DNA of 64,000 bases. It comes from Tetrahymena elliotti 4EA. Lineage: Eukaryota > Ciliophora > Oligohymenophorea > Hymenostomatida > Tetrahymenidae. This document shows positions 11,205-23,722 of this stretch, one piece after another (position 1 is the first letter of the stretch; the number at the start of each line of letters is the position of its first letter). The stretch covers positions 88,518 to 152,517 of the forward strand of contig JH720357.1 of assembly GCA_000231825.2 (NCBI GenBank), read 5' to 3'. Made by a program: the position numbers and the translations under genes. The notes under the pieces are model-generated. The model ran no database searches and had not been told where the DNA came from. It saw only the letters and a list, made by a program, of their open reading frames with translations.

Positions 11205-13357
11205 ATGAAGCACAACAACCAATTACCCGTTGCCTAATTAAGAAAGCACTAATAATTCAGAATTAAAACTTTCTTCAACCAAGCTGCCCAAAAGAAGGCT
11301 AGATTACATACCAGAAGAGAAAAGGCTGCCTCTGTCTTCCCTAGACCCACTGAAAAGTTACAACCTGTTGTTAGAAAGCAAACCTAAAGGTGAATATCTA
11401 TCATTCATTTATTAAATTAAATCATAAATTGATCACCATTTTTTCATAAAATTCCTAATTCAAAATACAAACATGCATTTTACTTTTTCATTTTAAAACT
11501 TTCATCGAACACTATTAAATGGGGCAGCTTCCCATACAATTCTATTATTTTGCAATCCGCTTTGACCAAAATAAATGCTAGTCATCACTTCAACCATTTA
11601 GTCACTCAATTATTCAATCCTTCAGTCAATCAATCAATTTACGAGTCAAGTAAAGTATCAAGAAAATTAGGGTTCTTTATTCAATTATAATTAGTTCAAT
11701 TAGGAGATGATTTTAATAATGAAATAGAATTATAGTTAAATACTTTTTACCAAAAACAACTGGAATATGTTCATTAATATGCAATGGAGAAATCTTTATT
11801 TAGATAGATTTAATTATCTGATAGTTAAATTTCAAATATCAATCAGCTTCAAAGAAATGAAAACAAAACACTAAATCAATTTAGGTATTAACTAATCACA
11901 ACATGCAACCACTAACTAAATAGTCAGTACACAAGCATATTTAGCAAACAGAATAAAAGCAATTTAATAAATTAACTCATAAGTTAATTAAATAAATAGC
12001 AAGGGAGTCTTAGCATCAATAACGATTAATCAAGTAGATCATTTGGTTTTGTATGAATTTAAGCAAGCTAATTAATAATATTTAATATCTAAATACAAAT
12101 TTAAAAAGACCAAATTATTTAAAATAAATCATGATAATACTTAAACACTCTATTAGTTAGTTAGTTACATTTGATAAATCTAACGAAATTAATTCTAGCC
12201 TTAGCAAAATAATTAGCTAGCTAATAAATTGCAGGCAGGATACAGCTTGCATATCTTCACTTATTATAATAACTAATAAAAAACTAACGAAACAGCTTAT
12301 TCAATAATAAAACTTATTTGGTTCATAATTAAATTTGATTGTGGATGATTGATTGATTTCTTGGGCTTTTAAGGATAGATAGGTAGATTAATTGATTGAA
12401 TGGTTGATTGGTCAAAGGTGAAAAAAAAAAATTAGGAAAATAAAAATAATTTGCAAAAAGGATTGAATGAAAATGTGCAAAAATGAATGTTTAAAATTAA
12501 AAGTAAATATGATCCATCCATTTAAAATTCAGTGGATTCATGTTATTTTTGAATAGTGTGCGAGAATATTTGCATTATAATATGAAAAAAAAGATTGATT
12601 GATTATTTAGTTTAAATAATTTATCTAAATTATGTTCTTAAATATAATAGATACAACAAGTCCACCAAGCTCGGTAGAGGTTTCACTTTACAAGAATTGA
12701 AGGCTGCCGGTATCTCTGCTGCTTTCGCTTAATCCATTGGTATCAAGGTTGACCACAGAAGAAAGAACAGATGCCAAGAATCTCTTGACTTAAACAAGAA
12801 GAGACTTTTGGCTTACGTTAGCAAGCTCGTTCTCTTCCCTAGGTAAATGAGATTAAATTTAACTAGTTTTATCAGCAAATATAAGGGAATATGTTTAGTG
12901 CTTTGTATGTCCTTTCAATACTTTCAAATGATTTATTAATTAGTAACAAGAATATGGCATGGCTTTCAAATGCTAACTTCTATCTATATTTTTAATTTAT
13001 TTGAACAGTATCTGATAAAAACAATCACAAACATACCTTAAAAGATATTTGCTTGCCTCATAGATTTATTTAATTTTTTGAATAATTGCTTATCATTTAT
13101 TTTAATAAAAAAGACACTAAGGTAAGGCCAAGAAGGGTTTAGTTAACGACACTGCTGACACTAGCAGTGCTGCTCAAAACGCCTTATAAACCTCTGTCCC
13201 CGTTCCCTCTGTCTCCAAGAGAGAAAAGGCTGTTTCCAACATCGCTGAACTCAGAAAGAAGAAGGTTTACAGAATCATCAGACAAGAAAAGACCAACCAA
13301 AAGTGGGATGGAAAGAGAAAGGCTAAAGCTCAAGCTGCCGCTGAACCCAAGGCTTGA
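11205..13357 (+). CDS. RPL13: 60S ribosomal protein eL13
   Basis: Three exons (11205-11389, 12651-12842, 13114-13357) give 206 residues, the usual length for eL13. The joined protein begins MKHNNQLPV and contains [18 protein letters not shown], then after the first splice [20 protein letters not shown], the hallmark eL13 segment (human VRYHTKVRAGRGF), and KLVLFPR before the second splice. It is a structural protein of the large ribosomal subunit. Codons such as AAG, GCC, ACC and CTC stand out against the AT-rich surroundings, as expected of a highly expressed gene. Intron 1 is 1,261 nt, very long for this genome, and intron 2 is 271 nt. The second 3' splice site was set at 13113 because only that phase keeps the family frame. 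Confidence 0.95.
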
Positions 13358-14480
13358 GTTTGATAATAAAACTATCTTAAAATATATAAATAATTATTGT
13401 CAATATTATAATACTATCCCATATTATATCTTTGATTTTTATGTACAAAATCAAGAATTTTTATTTAAACTAATAAAACTTATCCATATTGCCCACTCAA
13501 TCAAAAATCTTCTTTTCTGTGTTTCACTATTAATCTTTATAAAAACTCTATTTAATCTATTCACTCATACAATCAAACCTTATGAGTTCTAAAAATTTTC
13601 ACTTATCAATCAATCAATCAAACAAACTAATATTTTCTGTTTGATTTTTTGGTTATTTTGTCAAAACTCAAAAATTAAAAGCTAACAAATAGATAGAGAA
13701 GATAAATAAAATTCAAAAATTGCCATAACCAAATACAGCAAAATCAAATATTAAAATACTATTTAAAATCTATTTATTGATGAATTTTAACAAACATTTA
13801 TACTAACTAATTAGGTTCATTTATTATGATTAGCTTTATTTTATTCAATTCTCAGTCTTAAATTTATTTTTATTTTCTAATTTATAGAAAAAATGAGATT
13901 TTATTTTTAAATTTAATAAAATAAGTTTTCAATAAACAATTAAAAATTAATAATTTAATAAAATAGTGAATAGAAATACAAATAAAGATATCATTATTGT
14001 AAATACTAAATTTAATAAAATAGTGAATAGAAATACAAATAAAGATATAATTATTGTAAATACTAATTAGCATCCTCATAAAATAGCCACAAAAAATATT
14101 TTGGTTTTTACTATGTTCTATCAAAAAAGTTAAAATAGCTGAATAATATTATTTCAAACTATAAATAGGAAAATTTCATAAATTTATTTTATTGATATTT
14201 TTAATATTTAGATTTGTGAAATGGGTTTCAATTAAATTAATAATTATATTTGATAGAGCTTTTTTAAGATTCATCCATTTGCTTGACCAAATAGTGTTTG
14301 AATCAAAAAGAAACAGATTTCATTGAGCTAAGGTTATAATTCATAAATATTAAATTAAAATTTTATTTTTTTATTAAATTAGAATATTAACAATTAAAGA
14401 CATTATGACAAGGTTGGAAATATAAATTATTATTATTTGATTATACATGAGAGATATTTAATGATTATATAATAAATTGT
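13358..14480. other. Convergent intergenic spacer (3' ends of eL13 and coiled-coil gene)
   Basis: No gene is seen here. The region lies between two converging 3' ends, is very AT-rich and contains one short tandem duplication listed separately. Confidence 0.6.
13952..14064. repeat. 57-bp tandem duplication
   Basis: Two adjacent units, 13952-14008 and 14009-14064, differ by a single substitution (TCATT against TAATT). The unit contains AATAGTGAATAGAAATACAA. The low divergence points to a recent event in a non-coding spacer. Confidence 0.9.
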
Positions 14481-17400
14481 TCATTTAGCTTGTTCTTGAC
14501 TTAAATTTTAGGTATTTTCCTAGTTTTGGGTTTACCTTGGTTTTACTTTATTAAGATCCAAGAGGTTCAGATACGGAGAAGGTTTATGTTAAATTTTTTT
14601 CAGAGCCTCAGATTAGGAAAGGATCCTATCTGTATTTTGGAATACAAAGTTGATATTTGAAACAGATTTACTTTTACTGTGATTTAAGTTGTTAAATGCT
14701 TAAGTAGTTTTTGTATAATCCATACCACTTGTATTATATGACTAGCAATTAGATATAAAAGGAGAACTCATTTAAGATTAAAATGAACTATTATACTTTT
14801 TAGAAGTCTACCTAGAATTAACTGTAGAATTACTTGACTAATGTTTTAATTAAGGTAAATTTGAACCAAATTCTGAATCATACACATTAAAAATTTTCTT
14901 AAGCTATTCCAAGCTTCTCATATTTTTAGATTTAATTGACTCTAATTTCTTATTAATGTTGTTCTATATTTTATCTTTATTTTATTAAAATATTTTTTAA
15001 CAAAAAGTTATTTATTTATGTATTTACCTGCTATAATGTAATCTTTATGGCTTTCCTTGATTTCTTAGCATTTAAGTGTATCCTATTAATTTGTTTCAGT
15101 TAAAATTTTTTATTAAATTAAATTTTCCTAGTTATTTTATTTTTCTGTATTTACTATTTTATTTTTCAAAGATTCCAACACACTTTTTATTTCATTAGCT
15201 TGATTGCTGATACTAGATTATCTACTAAACTTAGAATAAACAGCATTTATCTTCTAACTCTTTAAAGAAATACTTGAAGATTTCTTCATTTCATTTGTTT
15301 GTTTCTTCTCTTATTCTTCTATTAGCTTTGGTTGCACTGAAGTCAACATATTTTCTTTGCTTGAATTTGCTGGATTATATTTCTTTCTTTCAAAATCTTG
15401 CAATTTTTAGAAGTAACTAGCTGTTTCCAATCCTTTAGGAAGTTCTAACTTAGTGTTTTTTTTAATTAAATTAACACTACTGCTATTCTTTCCAACTATT
15501 TTAATAAATTTATATATTTATTTAAAATCTTTTTAAGTGAATCTAAATAAATAAAATATTTAAATTTCTCATTCGATGATATTATTAAATATCTTAAATA
15601 CTCATTATTTTTTTATGTCAAGATAGAAAAAAGATGTAGTTTGTTGGATTCAATTTCAATTAATGGCTGAAGATAAAATTAAATATTTTTAAAATAAAAA
15701 TAAAAGAAATTACGAATAAATATTTTTTATAGGAAGAAAGCATCATTTTGAAAAGTTTTGAGATTATCCACAAAATAGTCTTAGTTTTTCAAATCTTTAA
15801 TGTAATTTTCTTCAATTTCGACATACTTTTTAAATTGTTGTTCAACAGGAGTCAAATTTTCAAACTCAAATTAATTAGACATTTATTTTTTTTATGCATC
15901 TTGAATAAGGGTTGATGATTGATTACTTTCTCCTTTGTTTTAAATGGATGAAATCTCATTTTTAACAGTTTTTCTTTAGGAATCAATGTAATCAGCTTCT
16001 TTTTTGTTTTTATTTCTGGTATTTTCTTGGTAAACTTAAATCTGATTTTGGATAGATTTTTTAGACTTGCTTTGATTTAATTCGTTCTAATGATCTTAAT
16101 CTTTGTGATCATTTTGTTTGTTGTGGTCAGTTGTTTCTATTTTTTTAAACTTCAAATTTGTATTGTTGAATGGATTATAATTTTTTATAGGCTAAGTTTT
16201 TTGTTTATTTTGTTCAGACAGCAGTACAATAAAATTTTTAGCTTTTTCAAGATCTTCTTTTAAGATTTCTTCAGCTTTTTTTTATTTGAATTTTTTGATA
16301 AGTTATTAACTTTTTTCATGGTTTTCTCCTACAATACTTTAATTTGTTCCAAATATTTAACTTTCTTCCATAATGAATGAATCATTCATTAACTTTTTAG
16401 CTTACTTGTGACTGAATTCCTATTAATGAGAAGAAGACAAAAACATTTATTCTAAGTAGTTTTATTTGAATTTAGAAGAATTATCAGTTGGGGTTTAAGA
16501 GCTGAATCCTTATTTCCATGTATTTAGTGTTTCAATAACATTTTCTTCTTCCTAGTTATCATCTAAATCATCATCATCATCCTCATATTCTTCCACTTTA
16601 TCTGAATTTTATTTGAGCTTTTCATTCAAAAATTATTCTCTTTATTTCTTGAACTAAAGTGTCTTTTCTGCTTAGTTGTTAAATGACTGCAACTAGTGCT
16701 TATTAAACTCCAAATAATGAGCTTTAACTAATGTCTTTCTATTTTCTTCAAGATTATCTTTTATTAAAATTATTAGCAAAATACATTAAATATTAATTAA
16801 AAACCTTAATTAAATTACTCTTCTCAACATAGTTTTTTATGTATTAAAAAATGTATTTCTCTGAGTCAATCACTTCTTTCACAGTGTTTTTAAAGTTTTT
16901 AATTGATCTTTTTTACATTTGTAAAATAATATATTGTCCTAATATAGACTACTCTTACTATTTAAATATCAAAGCTTGTTCTTCTTTTTCTTCTATATCA
17001 AATTCATCCTCATCGTAAACTATTGAATTTATTGGTGATTCATTGATCTTACTTAGATGCTTACTATTCTTTGATTTATTTTCACCATCACTTGACTCAG
17101 AAGAAGACTTTGATGACATGGATCTTTTAGATATCTCAATTTCGTCTTCATCTGTGTTTTAAATGTTTTTGACCATATCAATACTATCTCTAGAGCTCTA
17201 TATTGATATACTATTTTTCACTTTTATTAAGAGCAAATCCTTCATTTCTCCATCAATAGTGCTATTATTAAATTATATATTATATTAGATATGCAAATAT
17301 TAGAAGAGTAAACATTTAAAAATATATTGAGTTGATCAAATAACTTTTATTTATTTAAGAATAGCTAAATAAGAACGAATGAACAGTAAAACTAATTTAA

Positions 17401-20400
17401 AGCATAAAGAAATTGAATGTAATAATTCTTTAAAACAGAAGAATTAAACTTTAGAAAAGGAGAGTTTTATTGAAAAAAAATAGTTCAAATTGGTTTTAAA
17501 TTAAATTCAAAAAGAAAAAATAATAAACTATACTTTTGACTGTTTTTATCCTGAAATTTAGTTTGGCTGTCTAAGTTTTAAGCAAAATTACTGCTTGATT
17601 GCTAAAAACTGCTGCTTTCTTATCTAAAAGAAGATTACTGATCTCTTTTTGGTGTTTTTGGTTGATGATCATCCTTTGAAAGATTGTATAATGGATTCTT
17701 AAATGGTGAGTACTAAGATAATCTTCTACTTCCATGAGGAGTTTTACCTTGGGGCTGAAGTTTTTATTTTTTAGAAAAAGCAATTAATTGTTCATAATTA
17801 GTTAATAACATATTAAATTGCTTGAAATATTCATATGCATTAAAGCACTTTTCAATAACTTCTATGATATCATCTTTGCTCAAAAAGAATCTTATCAAAA
17901 TATCCTATTCGATTGATATATTTAATAATAATGAATGAATTTAATTTAAATTTGATAATTAAATTACATTTGATGTTAAATCAATTATTAATTAGACAAC
18001 TTATTCATTAAAACTTTTAGGGAATACAAAGGATAGTGTTTACTTTAAATCATTGAAAGTCAATGGGAAGTAGTTATGTTATTCCATAAAGAAAAAAAAC
18101 TTTTCTTTACTGTTCTATGCACTTTTTAATTCTTCATCTGGGATATTTTTGTCTTTAAGCATGGACATAATATTCTTTTATAAAACAATTGAAGAATGGT
18201 TTTGAAATTTTTTCTTATTTAAAAATTATTCAAAGACTTTCTTTTTCATAAAACCTTTCTAGTATTTTTCCAAAATGAGTTCAATTCTATCAAACTTATC
18301 AATAGAATACTCACTTTCTACCCTCTTTTCTCCTTTATCATTCACTTCATCTATCAAATGTTTGTGTTTGCCAAGAGTCAAAAGAAGAAAATATAAAGAA
18401 TTAACTAAAATTGTTTCTAGAACATTTTTCAATTCAGTAGCCTTCTCTAACTCTAATTCCAAGCACTACTGTTCATCATTCTCTTAATTTATTTAGGTAT
18501 TTTTTTCTAACTGCTATTAGTCCTAATTGTTTTTATTTTAAAAAAATTAAAAATATACTGTCTGTTTTCTAAGTTAAGATAGTAATTAAGTTCAGCTAGT
18601 TTCTAAATTAAAAGAGGAAAAAATTTTGACTTTTCAAAAAAATTTTTAATGTTGGCTTGAATAAATTAAAAAATTACGGTCTTTGTTTCTGAAATTGAAT
18701 CAATAGTTTCTTAAACTTTTTGTGAAAGATTTCTAAGTTCGACATTTGATTAAATTTTTTATTTTTACAGGTTTTCAAATTGGCTCTGTAAGCTTTGGTT
18801 TTCTAAGACCATTTAATGGTAAATTTAGATTAAATCATCAATTAATTTATCTGGATTGCTTTCACAAAATCTATTTATCTTATCTACTTTTCTGTTTCTT
18901 TCCTTTATTTGTTTGTTAAAAGTAAAGCTTTAAAAAGATAAAAAAGACGTTGAAATATGATTACAATTTTCAAAGAATTCTATTTTTATAACTTTTAATC
19001 TTGTTTGATCTTTGTAACTTAGTTAGATATTTTTCTTTGAGGCTTAGGAGAATTCAGACCATTACGATTTGTAAATGAGTCTAGGTCTTCTATACTTACT
19101 ATCTCATTTTTAAGAACACTTTTATTAAACTAAAATGAATATTTTGTCATTCGGCTTTTTGAAGTTCTAGTTGGCGTTTAGGGAGAACCAGAAGAGTATC
19201 TTTACTGTGGAGTTTCTTCATCATTTAAATTTATTTTTCTATCTAAGAATATTCTGTTTTAGTAAATTTAAATTTAAAATTAAAATTATTATAAAAAATT
19301 ATTAAATGAATTATATTTTACTCACTTAGTTTAGCCAAAGCGCTGATATTTTATTCAACATAACCTGAAAGTTGTTTTTGTTCATAAAGAAAGATCTTTT
19401 AATCTTCTAAATGTTCTATGTTTTAAAGCTAACTTTTCTTCTATTCATTTAAAAAATCTATTTTCATTAATAACTCACAAACCCTCTTTTTTTAGAACAG
19501 CAACTCTTACTTTTCCCCATCATAAATCTCCTTTTTCTTATCCAATGTCTCTTGCTCAGTTTCTTACAGAATTTTCAATTGATTGTTTTTATAATTAAGA
19601 TTATTTTAAGAAATTTGCTATTTATTATTTTATTATCAATTAATTTGAATTAATTTAAATTGCTAAAAAATAATTAATCATTTACCATTTGCTACTTGGA
19701 AAGAGTAATATGCTCTACTAAATTTTGATATCTGTTATCTGCCATGCTAATTAGCTCTTTGAATTCTGAAATCTTCTTTCTAATATTATTCTTTATAAAA
19801 TAATGTTATTCATGTATGCATGTATGCATGATAAATTCTATTTTATTTACACAGACTGTTTCATATTTTTTTGCTTAAAACTTGTATTAGTCGTTAGTAG
19901 AATTTTCAAAAATAGCTTCTTTTTCAACACACTCTATTTAATTTTAAATTTCACTGAACCTTTATTTCAAATATTCTAGTTGCGATTATTCCTTTTAAAT
20001 TGATTAATTATGAGTAGAATGCTGACTCTCTGACTGCTTAATCTCCACACTATTCTTTTTTTATGGTAGAGTATCAAGAATTAAATCTATTGTCAGCTAC
20101 TTTTTCGACACAATCAACTCTTCAGTGAATTGAGGATAAATGAAAAATGAGCCTTTTTTCATATCATCATTTGGGGACGAATTCGATTATGGCAACAGCC
20201 TCTCAGTTTATTTTATTTCTATGGATAATTTTTTTTTTAATTTTGTAGCTTTAATTTCTTTCTTCTTCTTTTTTTTCTCTGTAGTTTGCTATTAATCCAT
20301 TAGTGAAAAGGCTTGGTTTTAAACCATGCTATTTAAATGTTATTCCTTCAGAGCATTCTACTTAACTAAAATGTCTAATTCTTTTTTAAACTAATAAAAA

Positions 20401-20631
20401 AACCATTATAAATCTAACATAAAGCTAGTCTAAAGCAAAAATTATTAATAAAGTTACATTTTTTTCAATATCTGGCTATTAAACGTTTGAAATGTGGTTA
20501 TTTCCTTTTAAATAATTTGCAAATTCTTAATCAACTATTGCATTCTTTTAACTTAACATTTTTTTGTATTCTTCTCTCATAGAGACATCACTTTTTAAAT
20601 AAGTAAGCCTCTGATACTACTACCTAATCAT
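14481..20631 (-). CDS. Very large coiled-coil protein, function unknown
   Basis: About 1,650-1,700 residues in at least twelve exons. Resolved exons include 20458-20631, 19686-20390, 19322-19617, 18993-19253, 18678-18927, 17968 to about 18520, 17534-17904, 16819-17261 and 14481-14974; splice phases agree across these. The start at 20631 (MIRQQYQR) is the best ATG, but open frame continues upstream. The N-terminal third has a Lys-rich run and heptad stretches (MVLENQSLQSQFENLQKQ). The middle is less coiled and includes PLTFNDLKQTL. The C-terminal third is Ser/Gln/Asn-rich, with a run of five Asp near 16577 and low-complexity linkers. Two places are unresolved: the splice near 18525-18558, where the frames on either side do not join by GT-AG, and 15470-15740, where an intron or a coding stretch is possible. 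I recognise no catalytic domain. A cytoskeletal or basal-body scaffold is only a guess. Confidence 0.7.
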
Positions 20632-21462
20632 AATCCTTTTAATTACAAATGCAAATGAATCAATTTGTATAGCGTTAGTAACAATATGGTTATAGTTTGT
20701 TAGCTTTTTTATTAGCTTGTAAAAATTAAATGAATGAATGAATTGAATTGATTTTTATTAGAGTATTACTTATTAATTTGTTTAATTGTAGTTAATTAGA
20801 TTAATTAATATTCTGATTCATTAGTAGAAATAACTTTCTATTTGCTTGTTTGTTTGCTTTATTATTGATTAAATTAATTAATTGAATAAAACACTATTAT
20901 CAACAGCAATAATTTAATTTAAAAATAGATTAATTCATACAACTTTGTAGATATTTTTAAATTAACAAATAACTCTTTTCATTTAGAAGATCTTTTCTTT
21001 TTTTATTTCAATTAAACGTTAAATATTTATTCGATCTTTTACATTAAGCAAACACTTCTCATTCTTCAAATTAAAATCTATCTATCTATCTATCTATCTA
21101 TAGTAATTTCTTATTCTGTGCAAATATATTTTTACTTCAAAAATTTTTCCATTTATTGATTAAATTAATTTTTATTTCAATCTAAATGGAATTAATTGAA
21201 AATTATTTCCAAATATTCAAGCAAATTAATTATTAAATTCACAAACAACTAAATTAATTTAATTGTCCTACTCTTAATAATATGTTTCATTCGAATTAAA
21301 ACATTTTCTTTGCTAGCTTATTTAATCTAAATTTTCAATTCAATATTTTATTAATGATTTGTTAGCGAATATAAATTTAAACATTTTTTTAAACAGATAA
21401 AATAAATTCATAAGTTTTTAAACAATAAATTATTTTATTTTAATTTTTAATACAGAAAAAAA
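20632..21462. other. Intergenic spacer with an ATCT microsatellite
   Basis: No gene was recognised. A perfect tetranucleotide run (ATCT) lies at 21076-21102. Upstream of the coiled-coil start, open frame with plausible residues continues to about 20720, so a small 5' exon may be hidden here. Confidence 0.5.
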
Positions 21463-22965
21463 TCAATTATATTTCATTTTAATTTCGCTTTTGATATCAT
21501 TTAATCTAAAAAATAATTCATTTAATTCAGGACAGCTCTCTTTTGTGTAATACTAAGTTAAAATTTTGAGAGCTCTTTCACTATATTTTTCAGCATCTAA
21601 GCATTTATCAAGGTGAAAATTTAATTTAGATAATTCATTAAGTTTCCAACCAAAGAATGGCATTTCAAGAGTATTTCCTATTATTTCTTCATACCAATTC
21701 TTTGAAAGTTCAATAAAGCTTTTTAGGTACTTGTTTGCTTTTTTATACTATTCAGAGCCTAAAGCTGCTATTATTCTATTGTTATAAATATCATTAAAGT
21801 AAGGGGCTTCTGGATAACATAGTTTTTCAGCTTCTTGAACAAACTCATTTATTTTTTCAAAGTTTGCCTCAGCACTTTTTTACTAAATTTCTTCCATTTT
21901 AACAAGAATTTTTGAATATTCCTATTCTGTAATTACATTTGCTTGATCACATTCTGAACACTTAAAAGTTTTACTATTAATTCTTCCTTTCATGCATTTT
22001 TAACATTTTACAAAAGACACACCTTCATTTTATTCCTTTAGACACCTTTTACAATCACAAGTAAAAAAATAATTTTGCTTAAGAAAATTCCTTCTATAGG
22101 TTAAATCCTTTTTAGTATCAACATAACTATTCATTATTTCTTCCCCTTACTCTATATCTCTTATAGCTATTACTCTCACTTTTGGAAGTTTATTAAATAC
22201 ACAAATAACATTTGGAGCACAGCTATGATTCATATAATTTACTTCTTCATACAAGCCTAATTTCAAATTAAAATTATTAAATCATTAAAATAATGATCCT
22301 AAGATATTTACTTCTAAAAAAGTAAAATGTTATTTTAGATTTTTTTACTTTTCAAAATATTGTTGATGAATGTAAAAAACTCAATTAAGAATGAATAAAA
22401 GTTCTTAAGTGAATAAAAATTTACCTGCTCCTAAGCCATCAGTTTCAAATAAAGAATCTTAAATTGTAAGAGCATTTGTAGCAAATTTTGCTTATGCACT
22501 GATAAGAAATTCCATTTTATCTGATGTGACTTCTTCCTCTAAACTTTTAAGAAGCATAAGAGCTTATTCAGTGAAAAATTATTTTTTTTCAATTGGAAAT
22601 TCTTCCTCGTTAGACAAGAAACTAGTTAAAGAATTAGAAGTCTTATAAATTCTCATGAGAATATGAAAATCACTTGTCACATTGAAATTTTTAGCTTTGA
22701 TAGAATTATATGATTTGCATTCTAATTTGTGTTGTTTCCAATCTTAAACTTGGCAACTCTTATCACAATAATAAAGCACATTGCATGCAGTGCATCTGCT
22801 CAAGCTGCTTGAAGACTTTAAGCAATAATTGCAATAATTTTTTCTTTAACTTGATAATACACTATAAAAGAGAGGTTCCTTATCTATAATTACCTCTCCT
22901 TATTTAATTTGTCTTTTTGCCACTATTCTGCGATATTGATTGTTCAGATTTTCTACTTAATACAT
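21463..22965 (-). CDS. SMYD-family SET/MYND protein (probable protein lysine methyltransferase)
   Basis: Two exons (22425-22965 and 21463-22256; intron 168 nt) give 444 residues, typical of SMYD proteins. The N-terminal SET half begins RRIVAKRQIKQGEVIIDKEP. A MYND zinc finger follows at residues 45-85: CNYC, CTAC, YYCDKSCQ and HKLEC, so all seven Cys and the His are present. The core SET motifs NHSCAPN and EEIMNSYVD come after the splice, and the post-SET zinc site is CDCKRC. A further CxxC pair (KCQKC, KCSEC) and a helical tail with TPR-like spacing complete it. Such enzymes transfer methyl groups from S-adenosylmethionine to lysines of histones or cytoplasmic proteins. NHS and the post-SET cysteines are intact, so activity is likely; the substrate is unknown. 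Confidence 0.92.
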
Positions 22966-23722
22966 AGATATAAATTTGTAAAGTAATGATAATGATAATA
23001 TAAATATAGATATTTAATTATAATTAATTATTGGTAGATACTTTATATAATTTTTTAAGTAAAGATTATTAATTTAATATTCCAACAATTTATTCTACTA
23101 ATTCATATCTTTTTACCCAAATTTATATTTAAAAATTATAACCATTTATTCACCAAAAATTTAATGTATTTCGATTATTGAGTAAGATAACAATTTTATC
23201 GACTATTTATCTCTTACAATCTTACAAGAAGAAAAAGTTAAATTTAAATTGAATATTAATAGCAGCTTAATATTTATCATAGCCTTAATGAAGCTTTAAA
23301 ATGATTAAAATAAAATTAAAATTGTTCTAAGTATGCCAAGCACCTCATATGAGAGTATTATTCATATTCAAATAAAAAATTATTTAAAACATTTTTCCTT
23401 AAATTCAATATGTCTATGATTAAAATTTTAAATATTACTAAATAGGTTTCTTTTTGAAATAAATTAGTTGCTTAACAATTTACAAATTTATTTTTTATGA
23501 GTTGGAAGGTATTTTGAAAATAATTTCAAATTAAAATAAAAATGGAAAGTAAAAAGAAGAATATTTTCATACGAATTGATGTGTGATAATATATATTAAT
23601 AATGTATTCAATTCAATATAGGCAAAAATATATACATAAAATTTAAGATTGATTTTAAATTTGTAAATTTATAATTTAAGTTTTATAGTCTCTAGTAATG
23701 TACAGGAGGTAGGTCATAATAT
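22966..23722. other. Intergenic spacer
   Basis: This 0.76-kb stretch holds no recognisable gene; it carries the promoter of the SMYD gene and the 3' flank of the Gln-rich gene. Both are inferred from position only. Confidence 0.5.

Noticed and set aside
13167..13592. Plus-strand 141-residue frame over eL13 exon 3
   Set aside because: Wrong frame; exon 3 in the eL13 phase ends at TGA 13355-13357 and matches the family.
14484..14652. Plus-strand frame reading VLDLNFRYFPSFGF...YQDPRGSDTEKVY
   Set aside because: It is the antisense of the last exon of the minus-strand coiled-coil gene, which has a longer in-phase frame ending at TGA 14481.
15735..15775. Possible 5' splice site GTAATT in the coiled-coil gene near 15719
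   Set aside because: Splicing from it to the nearest AG gives an immediate TGA, whereas reading through stays open; left as unresolved rather than called an intron.
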